Both the position numbers and the translations under genes were made by a program. From a bacterium (GTDB lineage Bacteria; Actinomycetota; Acidimicrobiia; Spongiisociales; JAENVV01): DNA of 64,000 bases. The stretch lies in NCBI GenBank assembly GCA_024641305.1, contig JAHEDI010000005.1, positions 1-64,000 on the forward strand, given 5' to 3'. Each line of letters begins with the position of its first letter. Positions within the stretch are counted from its first letter, which is position 1. The notes below the pieces were generated by a model, which was not told the origin of the DNA, ran no database searches, and saw only the letters and a program-made list of their open reading frames with translations. Positions 40,074 to 47,908 of the stretch are shown here, piece after piece.

Positions 40074-41471
40074 ATGAAGGCCCCTAACGCTCAAACGATC
40101 CGCCACGCACTCTATGTGGCCGGAGCGGTAGCGTTTTCTACTCTGGTCTTCTTCGAATTCGGCAAGGACCTCGGCGACGCGGCCGCCCTCGTGTCCGTGG
40201 TACCCGTGGCTCTGGTGGCCGCTTTCTTCGGGGGCCGTGCCGGCCTGGTAGCAACCGCGTTGGCGTTTCCTTTCAACACGTTCCTACTGGATTACCTTTC
40301 TGGCGTCCGAAACGATACAGGCGCCGTGACGCAAACTCGCGCCCTGATCACGCTGTCTCTGGTGATCGTCAGCCTCGCCTCCGGTCGGTACCACATCCTG
40401 AGGAAGAGAGTCCTGCAATTGGAAGACGCCGATCGGGTCTCCGTGGGCTCGGCCATCCGATCAGAGGAACGGTTGCGCACCCTCCTATCGGCGGTGCCGG
40501 ACGCCATAGCCAGAATAAGTCGGACTGGACGGGTGCTGGAGATTCACGGCGAGACCGGACTCCTCGATCGAAGCGACTATCTGTACCGCAATCTGAGCGA
40601 TTTTCTGCCCGCAGAATTCGCCACGGCGCTGGTCGATGGCATACAGCGCGCCCTAGAAAGTAGCAAGGTGCAGGTCGTATCGGGTAACGCCGCCCTTGCT
40701 GGAACCGAACGTGCTTATGAGGTCAGGATCTCACCGGACGGGTTGGAAGCCGTTGCCACAGCCAGGGACATCACAGCCCAACGACGGGCCGACCAGCGCG
40801 AAAAACACGGCAACGCCGTCAGTACCCATGACAGCTTCGTAGCGGCTATCGCCCACGAACTGCGCACCCCTCTGTCGGCGGTGATCGGCTTTTCCCAGGA
40901 GTTGCGCGACCATGGTGGGACCTTCTCCGAAGCCGAGCAAACTGAAATTATCGACACAATCGCCAGCCAGGCCGGGATTCTGCGGTACCGCATCGAGGAC
41001 CTAATCGCGGCCGCGCGCGCCGACGTCGGTCTGATCGAGGTGGCCAAGGGTCCGTTCGACCTAAACCACCTGACCAGAGAAGTTGTTGCCTCATTACCCG
41101 ATAACCAGGTTCGGGTCATCGGCGAAACGACCATCGCCAACGCAGATCGATTTCGCACCGTGCAGGTCATCCGAAACCTCGTGGACAACGCCGTGACCCA
41201 TGGCGGCGGCGAGGTATTCGTCACAGTCGAGTCAACCACCAGCGGTGTCCAGGTCGGGGTCCATGACGACGGCCCCGGAGTAGGTCTTGAGAATCCTGCT
41301 GAGGTGTTTGAGCCCTATCGGACCGACGCCGAAGCCGAGACCCAACCCGATCGCCTCGGGTTGGGCCTGGTCGTTGCCCGTCAACTCGCCCGTCTCATGG
41401 ATGGCGATGTCACATACGAACGCCGGAACGGTCTCAGCTCGTTCGTCTTCTCGCTACCGAAAGCAACCTAA
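40074..41471 (+). CDS. Sensor histidine kinase with KdpD-like membrane domain and PAS domain
   Basis: 465 residues. The N-terminal region (about 10-110) has four helices in the DUF4118/KdpD pattern (LVSVVPVALVAAFFGGRAGLVATALAF). A coiled coil and PAS-like domain (LLSAVPDAIARISRTGRVLEI) follow, then HisKA with the phospho-acceptor in IAHELRTPLSAVIGFSQEL, and HATPase with DNAVTHGG, DDGPGVG and RLGLGLVVARQL. TATCCT (40059-40064) lies 9 bases before the ATG. No response regulator is adjacent. Its stop overlaps the RNase HI gene (TAATG). Confidence 0.88.
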   Translation: MKAPNAQTIRHALYVAGAVAFSTLVFFEFGKDLGDAAALVSVVPVALVAAFFGGRAGLVATALAFPFNTFLLDYLSGVRNDTGAVTQTRALITLSLVIVSLASGRYHILRKRVLQLEDADRVSVGSAIRSEERLRTLLSAVPDAIARISRTGRVLEIHGETGLLDRSDYLYRNLSDFLPAEFATALVDGIQRALESSKVQVVSGNAALAGTERAYEVRISPDGLEAVATARDITAQRRADQREKHGNAVSTHDSFVAAIAHELRTPLSAVIGFSQELRDHGGTFSEAEQTEIIDTIASQAGILRYRIEDLIAAARADVGLIEVAKGPFDLNHLTREVVASLPDNQVRVIGETTIANADRFRTVQVIRNLVDNAVTHGGGEVFVTVESTTSGVQVGVHDDGPGVGLENPAEVFEPYRTDAEAETQPDRLGLGLVVARQLARLMDGDVTYERRNGLSSFVFSLPKAT

Positions 41472-42148
41472 TGCCGCAGTTTGAGTGCAACGTGTGTAGA
41501 AAGTCATTCGCTGTCCGCCAAGACATCATTGACCGGTACGACAATTGGGTTCCCTCTCAATGCCTCGATTGCCGCAACCTGAAGACCAGGTCCTCGTCGA
41601 GGTCGGCGAAAGCAGTCGCCGGCGAATCCAAATCGACGGCCCGCCGATCCAGGTCACGAACCTCACGCGAGTCACTCTCGCTGGCGCAAGTGCTCGAAGA
41701 GTTCACCGACGGCCCGGACACGGGCGTCTTCACCGATGGGTCATCAATACCAAACCCTGGCCCGGGCGGTTGGGGTGCGGTATCCGTCGTCGGCGGCGAG
41801 ATCGTCGCGTCGGCCCATGGACACGAGCCCGATACAACCAACAACCGAATGGAGTTGACCGCCCTCATAAAAGGCGTCGATCTCGTGCCCCAAGGAACTC
41901 CCACCACGCTGTTCTCGGATTCGAACCTCTGCATACAAACCATCAACGAGTGGGCTGCCGGGTGGGAACGTAATGGGTGGAAACGCAAGAGCGGACCCAT
42001 CAAGAACCTCGATCTCGTCCAAGAGTTATACGCCCTCGCCCGGACTCGCCGTGAACTCACATTCAAGTGGATCAAGGCACATGATGGATCCCGATGGAAT
42101 GAATACGCCGACGCCTTGTCAACCGCCTGGAACCGACCAAACTTATAG
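41471..42148 (+). CDS. Ribonuclease HI with N-terminal zinc ribbon
   Basis: 225 residues. The RNase H fold occupies about 75-225, with the four acidic catalytic residues in GVFTDGSSIPNPGPGGWG, NRMELTALI, LFSDSNLCI and HDGSRWNEYADALS. It would cleave RNA in RNA-DNA hybrids. The first 45 residues contain CNVC and CLDC 28 residues apart, a zinc-ribbon-like module, followed by a Ser/Arg-rich linker. Standard RNase HI is about 155 residues and lacks it. The module may aid nucleic-acid binding. Its ATG overlaps the kinase stop. Confidence 0.85.
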   Translation: MPQFECNVCRKSFAVRQDIIDRYDNWVPSQCLDCRNLKTRSSSRSAKAVAGESKSTARRSRSRTSRESLSLAQVLEEFTDGPDTGVFTDGSSIPNPGPGGWGAVSVVGGEIVASAHGHEPDTTNNRMELTALIKGVDLVPQGTPTTLFSDSNLCIQTINEWAAGWERNGWKRKSGPIKNLDLVQELYALARTRRELTFKWIKAHDGSRWNEYADALSTAWNRPNL

Positions 42149-42170
42149 CGACACACGGCGGCCAGGTCGG

Positions 42171-42176
42171 TACGAT
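42171..42176 (+). promoter_or_regulatory. -10 box, leaderless-type (cis-prenyltransferase)
   Basis: TACGAT lies 6 bases before the GTG at 42183. Confidence 0.45.
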
Positions 42177-42182
42177 AAGACT

Positions 42183-42962
42183 GTGACACAATCGGTTCTT
42201 TCGCGACCTCTGTATCGCCTGTACGAGCGTCAGCTTGAACGCGGGCTGGATTCGACACGCCTCCCACGCCATATCGGAGTGATCCTTGATGGCCACCGGC
42301 GTTATGCCAGAACCCAGCGCTTGCCCGACTACACAGCCAGCTACCGGGAAGGTATGGCAAAATTCGAGCAGTTCATCGAGTGGTCCCAGAAGATCGGTAT
42401 CGAAACCATTACCGGGTGGGTGTTGTCGCCTCAAAACATGACCCGACCTGAATCGGAACTCCTCCCCTATTTCGAAGTACTCAAAGACCTGTTCTCCCGA
42501 CTCCCCCGACTAGCGGCTCAATACGACATGTCGCTACGGGTCATTGGCTCACTCGACCTGCTTCCCGACGACCTGGTCCGGGCAGCCAAGGAGATGGAAG
42601 TCGCCCGACCGACCGGGACCCGTCAGCTCAATATTGCCATGGGATATGGGGGTCAGCAGGAAATCGTCGATGCTGCCCGCGAGTTGATGGGCGACCTTCT
42701 TCAAGACGGCATCACTCCCGAGGAGATCGCCGGGCGGGTGACCCGGGACTCGCTGGCAGCCCACATGTACCTATCAGATCTCCCGGACGCCGAGTTGATC
42801 ATCCGCACGTCGGGCGAATCACGATTGTCCGGGTTCCTCTTATGGCAGTCGGCCTATGCCGAATTCTCCTTCGTCGATGTGCATTGGCCAGCCTTCCGAA
42901 GAGTGGATTTCCTTCGATCATTACGTGATTTTGCCCAGCGAGAACGACGTTTTGGGCAGTAG
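42183..42962 (+). CDS. Isoprenyl (cis-prenyl) transferase, variant active-site motif
   Basis: 259 residues from GTG 42183. It is an UppS-family enzyme with region I HIGVILDGHRRYAR, GYGGQQEIVDAARE, and the pyrophosphate motif LIIRTSGESRLSGFLLWQSAYAEF. The catalytic Asp of DG is kept, but the usual DGNGRWA reads DGHRRYA: Asn to His, Gly to Arg and Trp to Tyr. It condenses isopentenyl diphosphate in cis; chain length and product are uncertain, and it may be a short-chain or side-branch enzyme and not the main undecaprenyl synthase. Confidence 0.82.
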   Translation: MTQSVLSRPLYRLYERQLERGLDSTRLPRHIGVILDGHRRYARTQRLPDYTASYREGMAKFEQFIEWSQKIGIETITGWVLSPQNMTRPESELLPYFEVLKDLFSRLPRLAAQYDMSLRVIGSLDLLPDDLVRAAKEMEVARPTGTRQLNIAMGYGGQQEIVDAARELMGDLLQDGITPEEIAGRVTRDSLAAHMYLSDLPDAELIIRTSGESRLSGFLLWQSAYAEFSFVDVHWPAFRRVDFLRSLRDFAQRERRFGQ

Positions 42963-43476
42963 CGATTGGCAGACGGAGACTCCCCGGATCGGGCTCCGCA
43001 CGTTTGACGAACGCGACCTCGATCTTTTCCTGGAGTATCGCAACGACCCCGAAATAGCCCGTTTACAGGGTTGGGAATTGCCTTACACCGAAGCGGAAGC
43101 TCACGAATTCTTTGAGGATTTATCCCAGATTCCGCCAGGGACTCCCGGCGAATGGCATCAATTCGCCGTCGTCGACAAGACGACGGGAGTCACGGTCGGA
43201 GACGTCGGGCTGCACGTGCGGGCGGCTGATCCCTCGACCGCCGACGTCGGCTACACCATCGCTCGCAGCTATCAACGAAAAGGCTACGCAACGGAGGCGG
43301 TCGGAGCCGTCATCAAGTTCGCGTTTGATGTGGTGGGCGTCAGAACCGTTTTTGCGAACGCACTCGCCGAAAACGAAGCATCGCGAGCCGTCGCCGAACG
43401 GGTCGGCATGGCCCTCGACAAACAATGGTTGACCAATGATGGCGAAGAGCTGGTCAGGTACTCGATCGTCAACTAG
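42952..43476 (+). CDS. GNAT acetyltransferase, RimJ/RimL type
   Basis: About 174 residues if started at the TTG at 42952, which overlaps the end of the cis-prenyltransferase gene; the exact start is uncertain. The domain reads RIGLRTFDERDLDLFLEYRNDPEIARLQGW, VGDVGLHV, then VGYTIARSYQRKGYATEAV (acetyl-CoA loop) and VFANALAENEASRAVAERVGMA. It acetylates an unknown amine, possibly a protein N-terminus or antibiotic. Confidence 0.8.
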   Translation: MGSSDWQTETPRIGLRTFDERDLDLFLEYRNDPEIARLQGWELPYTEAEAHEFFEDLSQIPPGTPGEWHQFAVVDKTTGVTVGDVGLHVRAADPSTADVGYTIARSYQRKGYATEAVGAVIKFAFDVVGVRTVFANALAENEASRAVAERVGMALDKQWLTNDGEELVRYSIVN

Positions 43477-43568
43477 TGACTGTGATCGTCGCCCGAACCG
43501 GTGCGATCCTCGTGGGTATGGTCCTTACCGTGGGAATGGCCATCCGAACCGGCGGCCGGGAGACCCAC

Positions 43569-43721
43569 TCAGCAGCCAGGCTCGCCATGATTTCCGCAAC
43601 AGCTCGAACCATTCTTGAGCTTTATCGCCGTGTTCTTGATCGTGAGTCTGAGCCGCTCTGCTCGCGGCAAGTCGGAATTCTTCCAGTTCCCCAACACATG
43701 CGTGAATCCAGGTCGTGACAT
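43569..43721 (-). CDS. 50-aa Cys-rich small protein ending SCCGNHGEPGC
   Basis: Minus-strand translation from ATG 43721 gives 50 residues: MSRPGFTHVLGNWKNSDLPR, a basic helix-like middle (AERLRLTIKNTAIKLKNG) and the tail SSCCGNHGEPGC, then TGA. TACGCT lies 7 bases before the ATG, the same leaderless pattern as other genes here. I recall small uncharacterised proteins with a CCGxxGxPGC tail from Actinomycetota and Chloroflexi, but cannot verify it. The three Cys suggest metal binding or redox. It occupies the gap between two acetyltransferase genes. Function unknown. Confidence 0.6.
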   Translation of the reverse strand: MSRPGFTHVLGNWKNSDLPRAERLRLTIKNTAIKLKNGSSCCGNHGEPGC

Positions 43722-43728
43722 GAAGAAC

Positions 43729-43734
43729 AGCGTA
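43729..43734 (-). promoter_or_regulatory. -10 box, leaderless-type (50-aa protein)
   Basis: TACGCT on the minus strand, 7 bases before the ATG at 43721. Confidence 0.45.
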
Positions 43735-43757
43735 GGCGCCTGTGGGAGAATACGAGC

Positions 43758-44333
43758 ATGCTTGCCTTGCTCGCCGACGGCGAGACCATCACGATTCGCC
43801 CGATCTCAAGAGCGGACCGCTCCCAACTGGCAACCGGATTGAGCGCGACGAGCGAGCAGAGCAGGTACCTCCGCTTCATGCGGATGGTCGACCGACTTAG
43901 CGAAGCTGAACTCGATTACCTTGTCAACGTGGACGGAGTGGACCACGTCGCCCTCGTCGCGGTGGTTGACGGAGGCCAGGGAATCGGCGTGGCCCGATAC
44001 ATTCGAGACACCGAGGACCCGGGCCTTGCCGAAGCAGCGGTCATGGTGCTGGACGCTCACCACGGTCGAGGCGTCGGAACCGCACTGGTCAAAGCGCTTG
44101 CCGATGTGGCCCTCACCAATGGCGTTAGTCGTTTCACCGCCTATGTCCTACCGGAGAATCGAGCCGCGATCGACGGTCTCACCAGGGCCGGGGCGGTCAT
44201 CGAACAGGAAGCTGGTCTCTTGCGAATGACCGTCAACCTGCCACTCGAAGAAGACATGTTTTCTCAGAGTGCCTTACGGATGGCGCTGCGCGGCGCGGCG
44301 GTCGGCGACCTGACGTTGGATGATCAGCTCTGA
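43758..44333 (+). CDS. GNAT acetyltransferase
   Basis: 191 residues; GGGAGA lies 9 bases before the ATG. DGETITIRPISRADRSQLATGL starts the domain, SEQSRYLRFMRMVDRLSEAELDYL follows, and the acetyl-CoA loop is LDAHHGRGVGTALVKALADVAL. The start IRPI--AD followed by S-ES-RYLRF resembles acetyltransferase domains of the Pat / protein-lysine acetyltransferase kind, but the cyclic-nucleotide domain is absent. Substrate unknown. It converges with and overlaps the aminopeptidase gene by 10 bases. Confidence 0.78.
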   Translation: MLALLADGETITIRPISRADRSQLATGLSATSEQSRYLRFMRMVDRLSEAELDYLVNVDGVDHVALVAVVDGGQGIGVARYIRDTEDPGLAEAAVMVLDAHHGRGVGTALVKALADVALTNGVSRFTAYVLPENRAAIDGLTRAGAVIEQEAGLLRMTVNLPLEEDMFSQSALRMALRGAAVGDLTLDDQL

Positions 44334-45745
44334 CAGAGCGCCTCGACATCGTCCGGGTCGACTGCCAGCGCACCGGTTAGATTGACGGCCCCGCTATGGG
44401 TCATGGCAATGTCATCTTCGATCCGGATCCCGATGCCACGGAACTCCGCTGGGATCTCATGGGTAATCGACCGGGCATCCTTGTTTTCCTCGGCCTCCAA
44501 TTTGAGGGCCGCATCCCGGCCCATTCGGTATCGACGTTCGTAACGGGCATCAAGGTCGTACTCGACGAGAGCGAAATCAACTGTCTCCCGGTCAGGGTCG
44601 ATGTAGATGCCCGGCTCAACGGTGAACGACATCCCGACCTCAAGAACCCGTGAGTCGTCTCCGACCTGAACCGACCCGGCATCGTGCACGTCCATCCCGA
44701 GCCAGTGCCCGGTGCCGTGCATGAAGTACTCGCGATAATGATGCATGCTCAAGGATTCTTCGATGCCGTTCGGCAACAATCCAAGGTCGATCAATCCTTC
44801 GGTAAGGACCTGCTTGGCCGTCTCGTGCATGTCACGATGGGTCGTGCCAACCGCCGCCCGGGCGATCGACGCCCGTTGAGCCGCCAGAACCACCTCGTAT
44901 ACGGCCCGTTGGGGGGCCGTGAAGGTACCGTTGGCCGGGAAGGTACGGGTGATATCCGACGAGAAGTAGCCGCACTCGGCTGCGGCGTCGATGAGTACCA
45001 GGTCACCGTCTTGGATCTGGCGGCGGTTCTCCGTGTAGTGCAGAATGGTGGCGTTCGGGCCTGACGCGACGATCGACGGGTACCCGTTCCGTGGCGACCC
45101 TTCCTGTCTGAACACGGACTCCATTGCCGACTGGACCTGATATTCGAGGGCGCCTGGTGTGGCGAAGCGCATGGCGGCTTGGTGTCCAAGAACCGAAACG
45201 TCGCAAGCCCTCCGGAGGTGTTCAAGCTCTGCATCCGACTTTCTCAATCGGAGCTCGGCAAGTGCCGGCGCAGGGTCGACGATCCGGGTGGGAATAGTCT
45301 TGCCGTACCGTGTCGCAAGGGGTTCCAATCCCTGGATCATGCCCAAAACGGTGGAGTCGAGCGGGCCTCCAATCCGATAGAAGACCGTCTCGGTTCCGAT
45401 CAGGTGGTCTTTCAACTTGTCCGATAGGTCGTTGATCGGGTAGGCCTGGTCGGCTCCGAAGGTCGTTACCGCTCCTTCCGTTCCTGCCCGATATCCGTTC
45501 CAGATTTCCATCTCACGATCCCTGGGACGCACAAACAACGTGTACGGCTCGGTCGGATGTGAGGGATGGAGCACTGCCACCGCATCTGGTTCGGTAAACC
45601 CGGTCAGGAAGTAAAAATTTGAGTCCTGCCGAAACTCATAATGGACATCGTCGTTGCGGGTGGCTTCCCGACCGGCTGGAATGATGGCAACTCCGTCGCC
45701 GATTGTCTCGGCTAGCTGTGCTCTCCGGTGCGCAAATTGGTCCAT
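44324..45745 (-). CDS. pepP: Xaa-Pro aminopeptidase (aminopeptidase P)
   Basis: 473 residues of the M24B family. The N-terminal domain (MDQFAHRRAQLAE, FRQDSNFYFLTGFTEPDAV) precedes a pita-bread catalytic domain with the two-metal ligands: Asp in DLVLIDAAAECGYFSSDITRTFP (two), His in HGTGHWLGMDVHD, Glu in FTVEPGIYI, Glu in GIGIRIEDDIAMT. It removes the N-terminal residue when proline is second. TAGCCT 7 bases before the ATG suggests a leaderless transcript. Confidence 0.93.
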   Translation of the reverse strand: MDQFAHRRAQLAETIGDGVAIIPAGREATRNDDVHYEFRQDSNFYFLTGFTEPDAVAVLHPSHPTEPYTLFVRPRDREMEIWNGYRAGTEGAVTTFGADQAYPINDLSDKLKDHLIGTETVFYRIGGPLDSTVLGMIQGLEPLATRYGKTIPTRIVDPAPALAELRLRKSDAELEHLRRACDVSVLGHQAAMRFATPGALEYQVQSAMESVFRQEGSPRNGYPSIVASGPNATILHYTENRRQIQDGDLVLIDAAAECGYFSSDITRTFPANGTFTAPQRAVYEVVLAAQRASIARAAVGTTHRDMHETAKQVLTEGLIDLGLLPNGIEESLSMHHYREYFMHGTGHWLGMDVHDAGSVQVGDDSRVLEVGMSFTVEPGIYIDPDRETVDFALVEYDLDARYERRYRMGRDAALKLEAEENKDARSITHEIPAEFRGIGIRIEDDIAMTHSGAVNLTGALAVDPDDVEALCQS

Positions 45746-45752
45746 GGGCGCC

Positions 45753-45758
45753 AGGCTA
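45753..45758 (-). promoter_or_regulatory. -10 box, leaderless-type (pepP)
   Basis: TAGCCT on the minus strand, 7 bases before the ATG at 45745. Confidence 0.5.
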
Positions 45759-45922
45759 CCGCCTCGATCAAGAGCATCAAACCAGATACAGGAATCCGGT
45801 TCGTCTCAGCACGAGGCCGGGTTGGGCGCCGCCGTTCGACCGTTTCGGTGCCAGGAGTCGACGGCTCGATCGACACGAGCAATCCTCAGCCTCTACCATC
45901 GGCGCAACGCAAGGAGACAGAG

Positions 45923-46294
45923 TTGACACGAGACCAGATCTTGACACGCCTTGGCGAACTCGCCAGCGAAATTGAATCGGCCAGGAACTACCCCGACGAC
46001 GTCGCCTCCCTCTCTTCATTGACCGAGGAACGCGATGGCCTTCGTGACACGTTGAGATCGCACGCCCCCCTGTCGGTTGACGATATGAAGCGAGAACTCG
46101 ATGGCCTTCGATCACATCTCGGCCGCTTCCCGAGTACTGGCATTGAGATGGCGCTCGGCGAACTCAGCGTGACAGGTACCCGAAACGCCATCGACGCCAT
46201 CGCCGACGAGCAGAGTTCGGCGGATCCCCACAGTGCGGTGGTGTGGATCCGCCAACGTATTGCTTTTCTTGAAGACCAAATCAATAAGAACTAG
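45923..46294 (+). CDS. Hypothetical helical protein (123 aa)
   Basis: 123 residues from a TTG with AAGGAGAC six bases upstream; TACCAT at 45894-45899 is the likely -10. The sequence is helical and charged: TRLGELASEIESARNYPDDVASL, then LTEERDGLRDTL, MKRELDGLRSHLGRFPSTG and a C-terminal VVWIRQRIAFLEDQINKN. It has no membrane segment and no Cys. It looks like a small coiled-coil protein; family and function are not recognised. Confidence 0.6.
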   Translation: MTRDQILTRLGELASEIESARNYPDDVASLSSLTEERDGLRDTLRSHAPLSVDDMKRELDGLRSHLGRFPSTGIEMALGELSVTGTRNAIDAIADEQSSADPHSAVVWIRQRIAFLEDQINKN

Positions 46295-46360
46295 GCCGGC
46301 TACGTGCGGGCCCTAGACCGGTCCAACCTTCCAGTACACGACAATCGCGCCCGCCCCTGA

Positions 46361-46366
46361 TACATT
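46361..46366 (+). promoter_or_regulatory. -10 box, leaderless-type (mgtC-like)
   Basis: TACATT lies 7 bases before the ATG at 46374. Confidence 0.5.
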
Positions 46367-46373
46367 CGACCCT

Positions 46374-47000
46374 ATGGATATCGCCATCAAACTCTTCCTA
46401 TCGGTCCTCGTTGGGGGAATAGTCGGCGCCGAGCGGGAATATCGGGACAAAGCTGCCGGATTTCGGACCATCCTGCTCATCACGCTCGGAGCCACCGTCT
46501 TCACCATCATCTCAAAAGATCTGGCCGGCCTGAACAATGATCCTGGGCGCATTGCAGCGGGAATAGTGACCGGAATCGGATTCCTTGGCGGCGGGGTCAT
46601 TTTCAAACGCAACGGCAGTATCCAGGGCATAACGACCGCAGCCACCATCTGGTTGGCGGCGGCTCTCGGGATGGGCATCGGCGCCGGGGAGTACGCAACC
46701 AGTCTGGCGGCGTTCGCCATCATGATGGTGGTGCTGGTCATCCTTCCGAAAGCGGAAGCGCTCATTGGCGTCCAATCGGAGCAGTTGACGTATCGGATCG
46801 TCACCGTCTCAGACCAATCGAAGCTCGGGGAACTCCACCAACAGTTCCTGGCCCTCGGCCTGAAGGTTCGTTCCTTCAAAGAAGCCAAGGACCACGATCG
46901 AATGATCACTTTCTTCAATGCCGGCGGTCCCCAGGTCGCCCACCGGGCCCTCATGAAGGCACTGTACGAAGATCCTGAAGTTGTCGAGTTCGACACCTGA
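46374..47000 (+). CDS. MgtC/SapB-family membrane protein
   Basis: 208 residues. The MgtC signature runs from residue 5: LFLSVLVGGIVGAEREYRDKAAGFRTILLITLGATVFTIIS, then IAAGIVTGIGFLGGGVIFKRNGSIQGITTAATIWLAAALGMGIGAG. Four to five helices are followed by a C-terminal cytoplasmic domain (about 135-208) with an ACT-like pattern. MgtC proteins influence magnesium or phosphate homeostasis and virulence in other bacteria; the role here is unknown. Confidence 0.88.
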   Translation: MDIAIKLFLSVLVGGIVGAEREYRDKAAGFRTILLITLGATVFTIISKDLAGLNNDPGRIAAGIVTGIGFLGGGVIFKRNGSIQGITTAATIWLAAALGMGIGAGEYATSLAAFAIMMVVLVILPKAEALIGVQSEQLTYRIVTVSDQSKLGELHQQFLALGLKVRSFKEAKDHDRMITFFNAGGPQVAHRALMKALYEDPEVVEFDT

Positions 47001-47022
47001 CCAATACGTCCAACCCGAACCG

Positions 47023-47883
47023 TCAGAGCGCCGGAAGCCAACCGGCGATCGCCCGTCCGATCTCGGCTCCTGAGTCTTCCTGAATGAAGTGAATCCCCGG
47101 TACTGTCAGCTCACGTTGGTTTGGCCAGGACCGGCAAAACTCTCGCTGGCTGCCAACCAGTATCGATCCGGGTTCGGCATTGAAGAAATATTTCGGCACC
47201 TCGGATCGAGACAACCAATCCGAATAGTCGGCCACGATGTCGTGTACATCGTCGGGAAATCCATCGATGGGAATCTGCCGGGGCCAGGTCAGTGTCGGAC
47301 GTCGGGCTTCGCCCCCGGCCAGATATGGGCGTCGATACTCAACCATTTCGGCGTCGGTCAGATCCCGGATAACCGAGCCAGGCAGCACCCGCTCGACAAA
47401 CAGATTACGGTCAAGGATCATTGATTCGCCGGCCGGGGACCGCATCGCTTGAAAGAAGCCCCTGGCGGCCTCAGGCCAGTCATCCCAGCTGACGGGGCGC
47501 ACGATGGCTTCCATATACGCAATAGCCTTGATCCGCTCCTGATGGCGAAATGCCCAATCGAATCCGAGGCCAGAACCCCAATCATGAAGCACCAGGGTGA
47601 CGCGGTCTCCCAAGTCGAGGCGATCCAGCAGTTCGTCGAGATAGCGCCGATGTTCCACGAAAGAGTACGACAGGGGTCCCGAGTCCTCAAGCTTGTCGGA
47701 ATCGCCCATTCCGATAAGGTCGGGTGCCACCAGCCGACCAAGGCCCTCGAGTTCCGCTATGACGAATCTCCACAAGAAGGATGAAGTCGGATTTCCGTGC
47801 AGGAATACAATCGCCTCGCCTTCACCAATGTCGAGATAGGCCATCTGCCGATCGAAAACGTTTTGAAACTGTTTTTCGTACAT
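47023..47883 (-). CDS. Haloalkane dehalogenase
   Basis: 286 residues from ATG 47883, preceded by AGAGGA at 5 bases. It is an alpha/beta hydrolase with the dehalogenase pattern: halide-stabilising Asn31 in [11 protein letters not shown], nucleophile Asp101 and Trp102 in [13 protein letters not shown], acid Glu125 in AYMEAIVRP, and catalytic His in [11 protein letters not shown] catalytic Glu after beta-strand 6 with HGNPTSS is the LinB/DhaA (HLD-II) type, which hydrolyses haloalkanes to alcohols. Natural substrate unknown. It lies 25 bases downstream of an HTH_42 protein gene on the same strand. Confidence 0.9.
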   Translation of the reverse strand: MYEKQFQNVFDRQMAYLDIGEGEAIVFLHGNPTSSFLWRFVIAELEGLGRLVAPDLIGMGDSDKLEDSGPLSYSFVEHRRYLDELLDRLDLGDRVTLVLHDWGSGLGFDWAFRHQERIKAIAYMEAIVRPVSWDDWPEAARGFFQAMRSPAGESMILDRNLFVERVLPGSVIRDLTDAEMVEYRRPYLAGGEARRPTLTWPRQIPIDGFPDDVHDIVADYSDWLSRSEVPKYFFNAEPGSILVGSQREFCRSWPNQRELTVPGIHFIQEDSGAEIGRAIAGWLPAL

Positions 47884-47908
47884 TTGGGTCCTCTGGTCAG
47901 GCGCCAAC

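Noticed and set aside
41557-42360. Long minus-strand open frame across the RNase HI gene
   Set aside because: RNase HI motifs and the start overlap with the kinase stop show that the plus strand is coding; the opposite frame has no recognisable features.
43476-43718. 80-codon plus-strand frame between the two acetyltransferases
   Set aside because: No ribosome site and no conserved pattern; the minus-strand 50-aa frame there has a Cys-rich tail and promoter.
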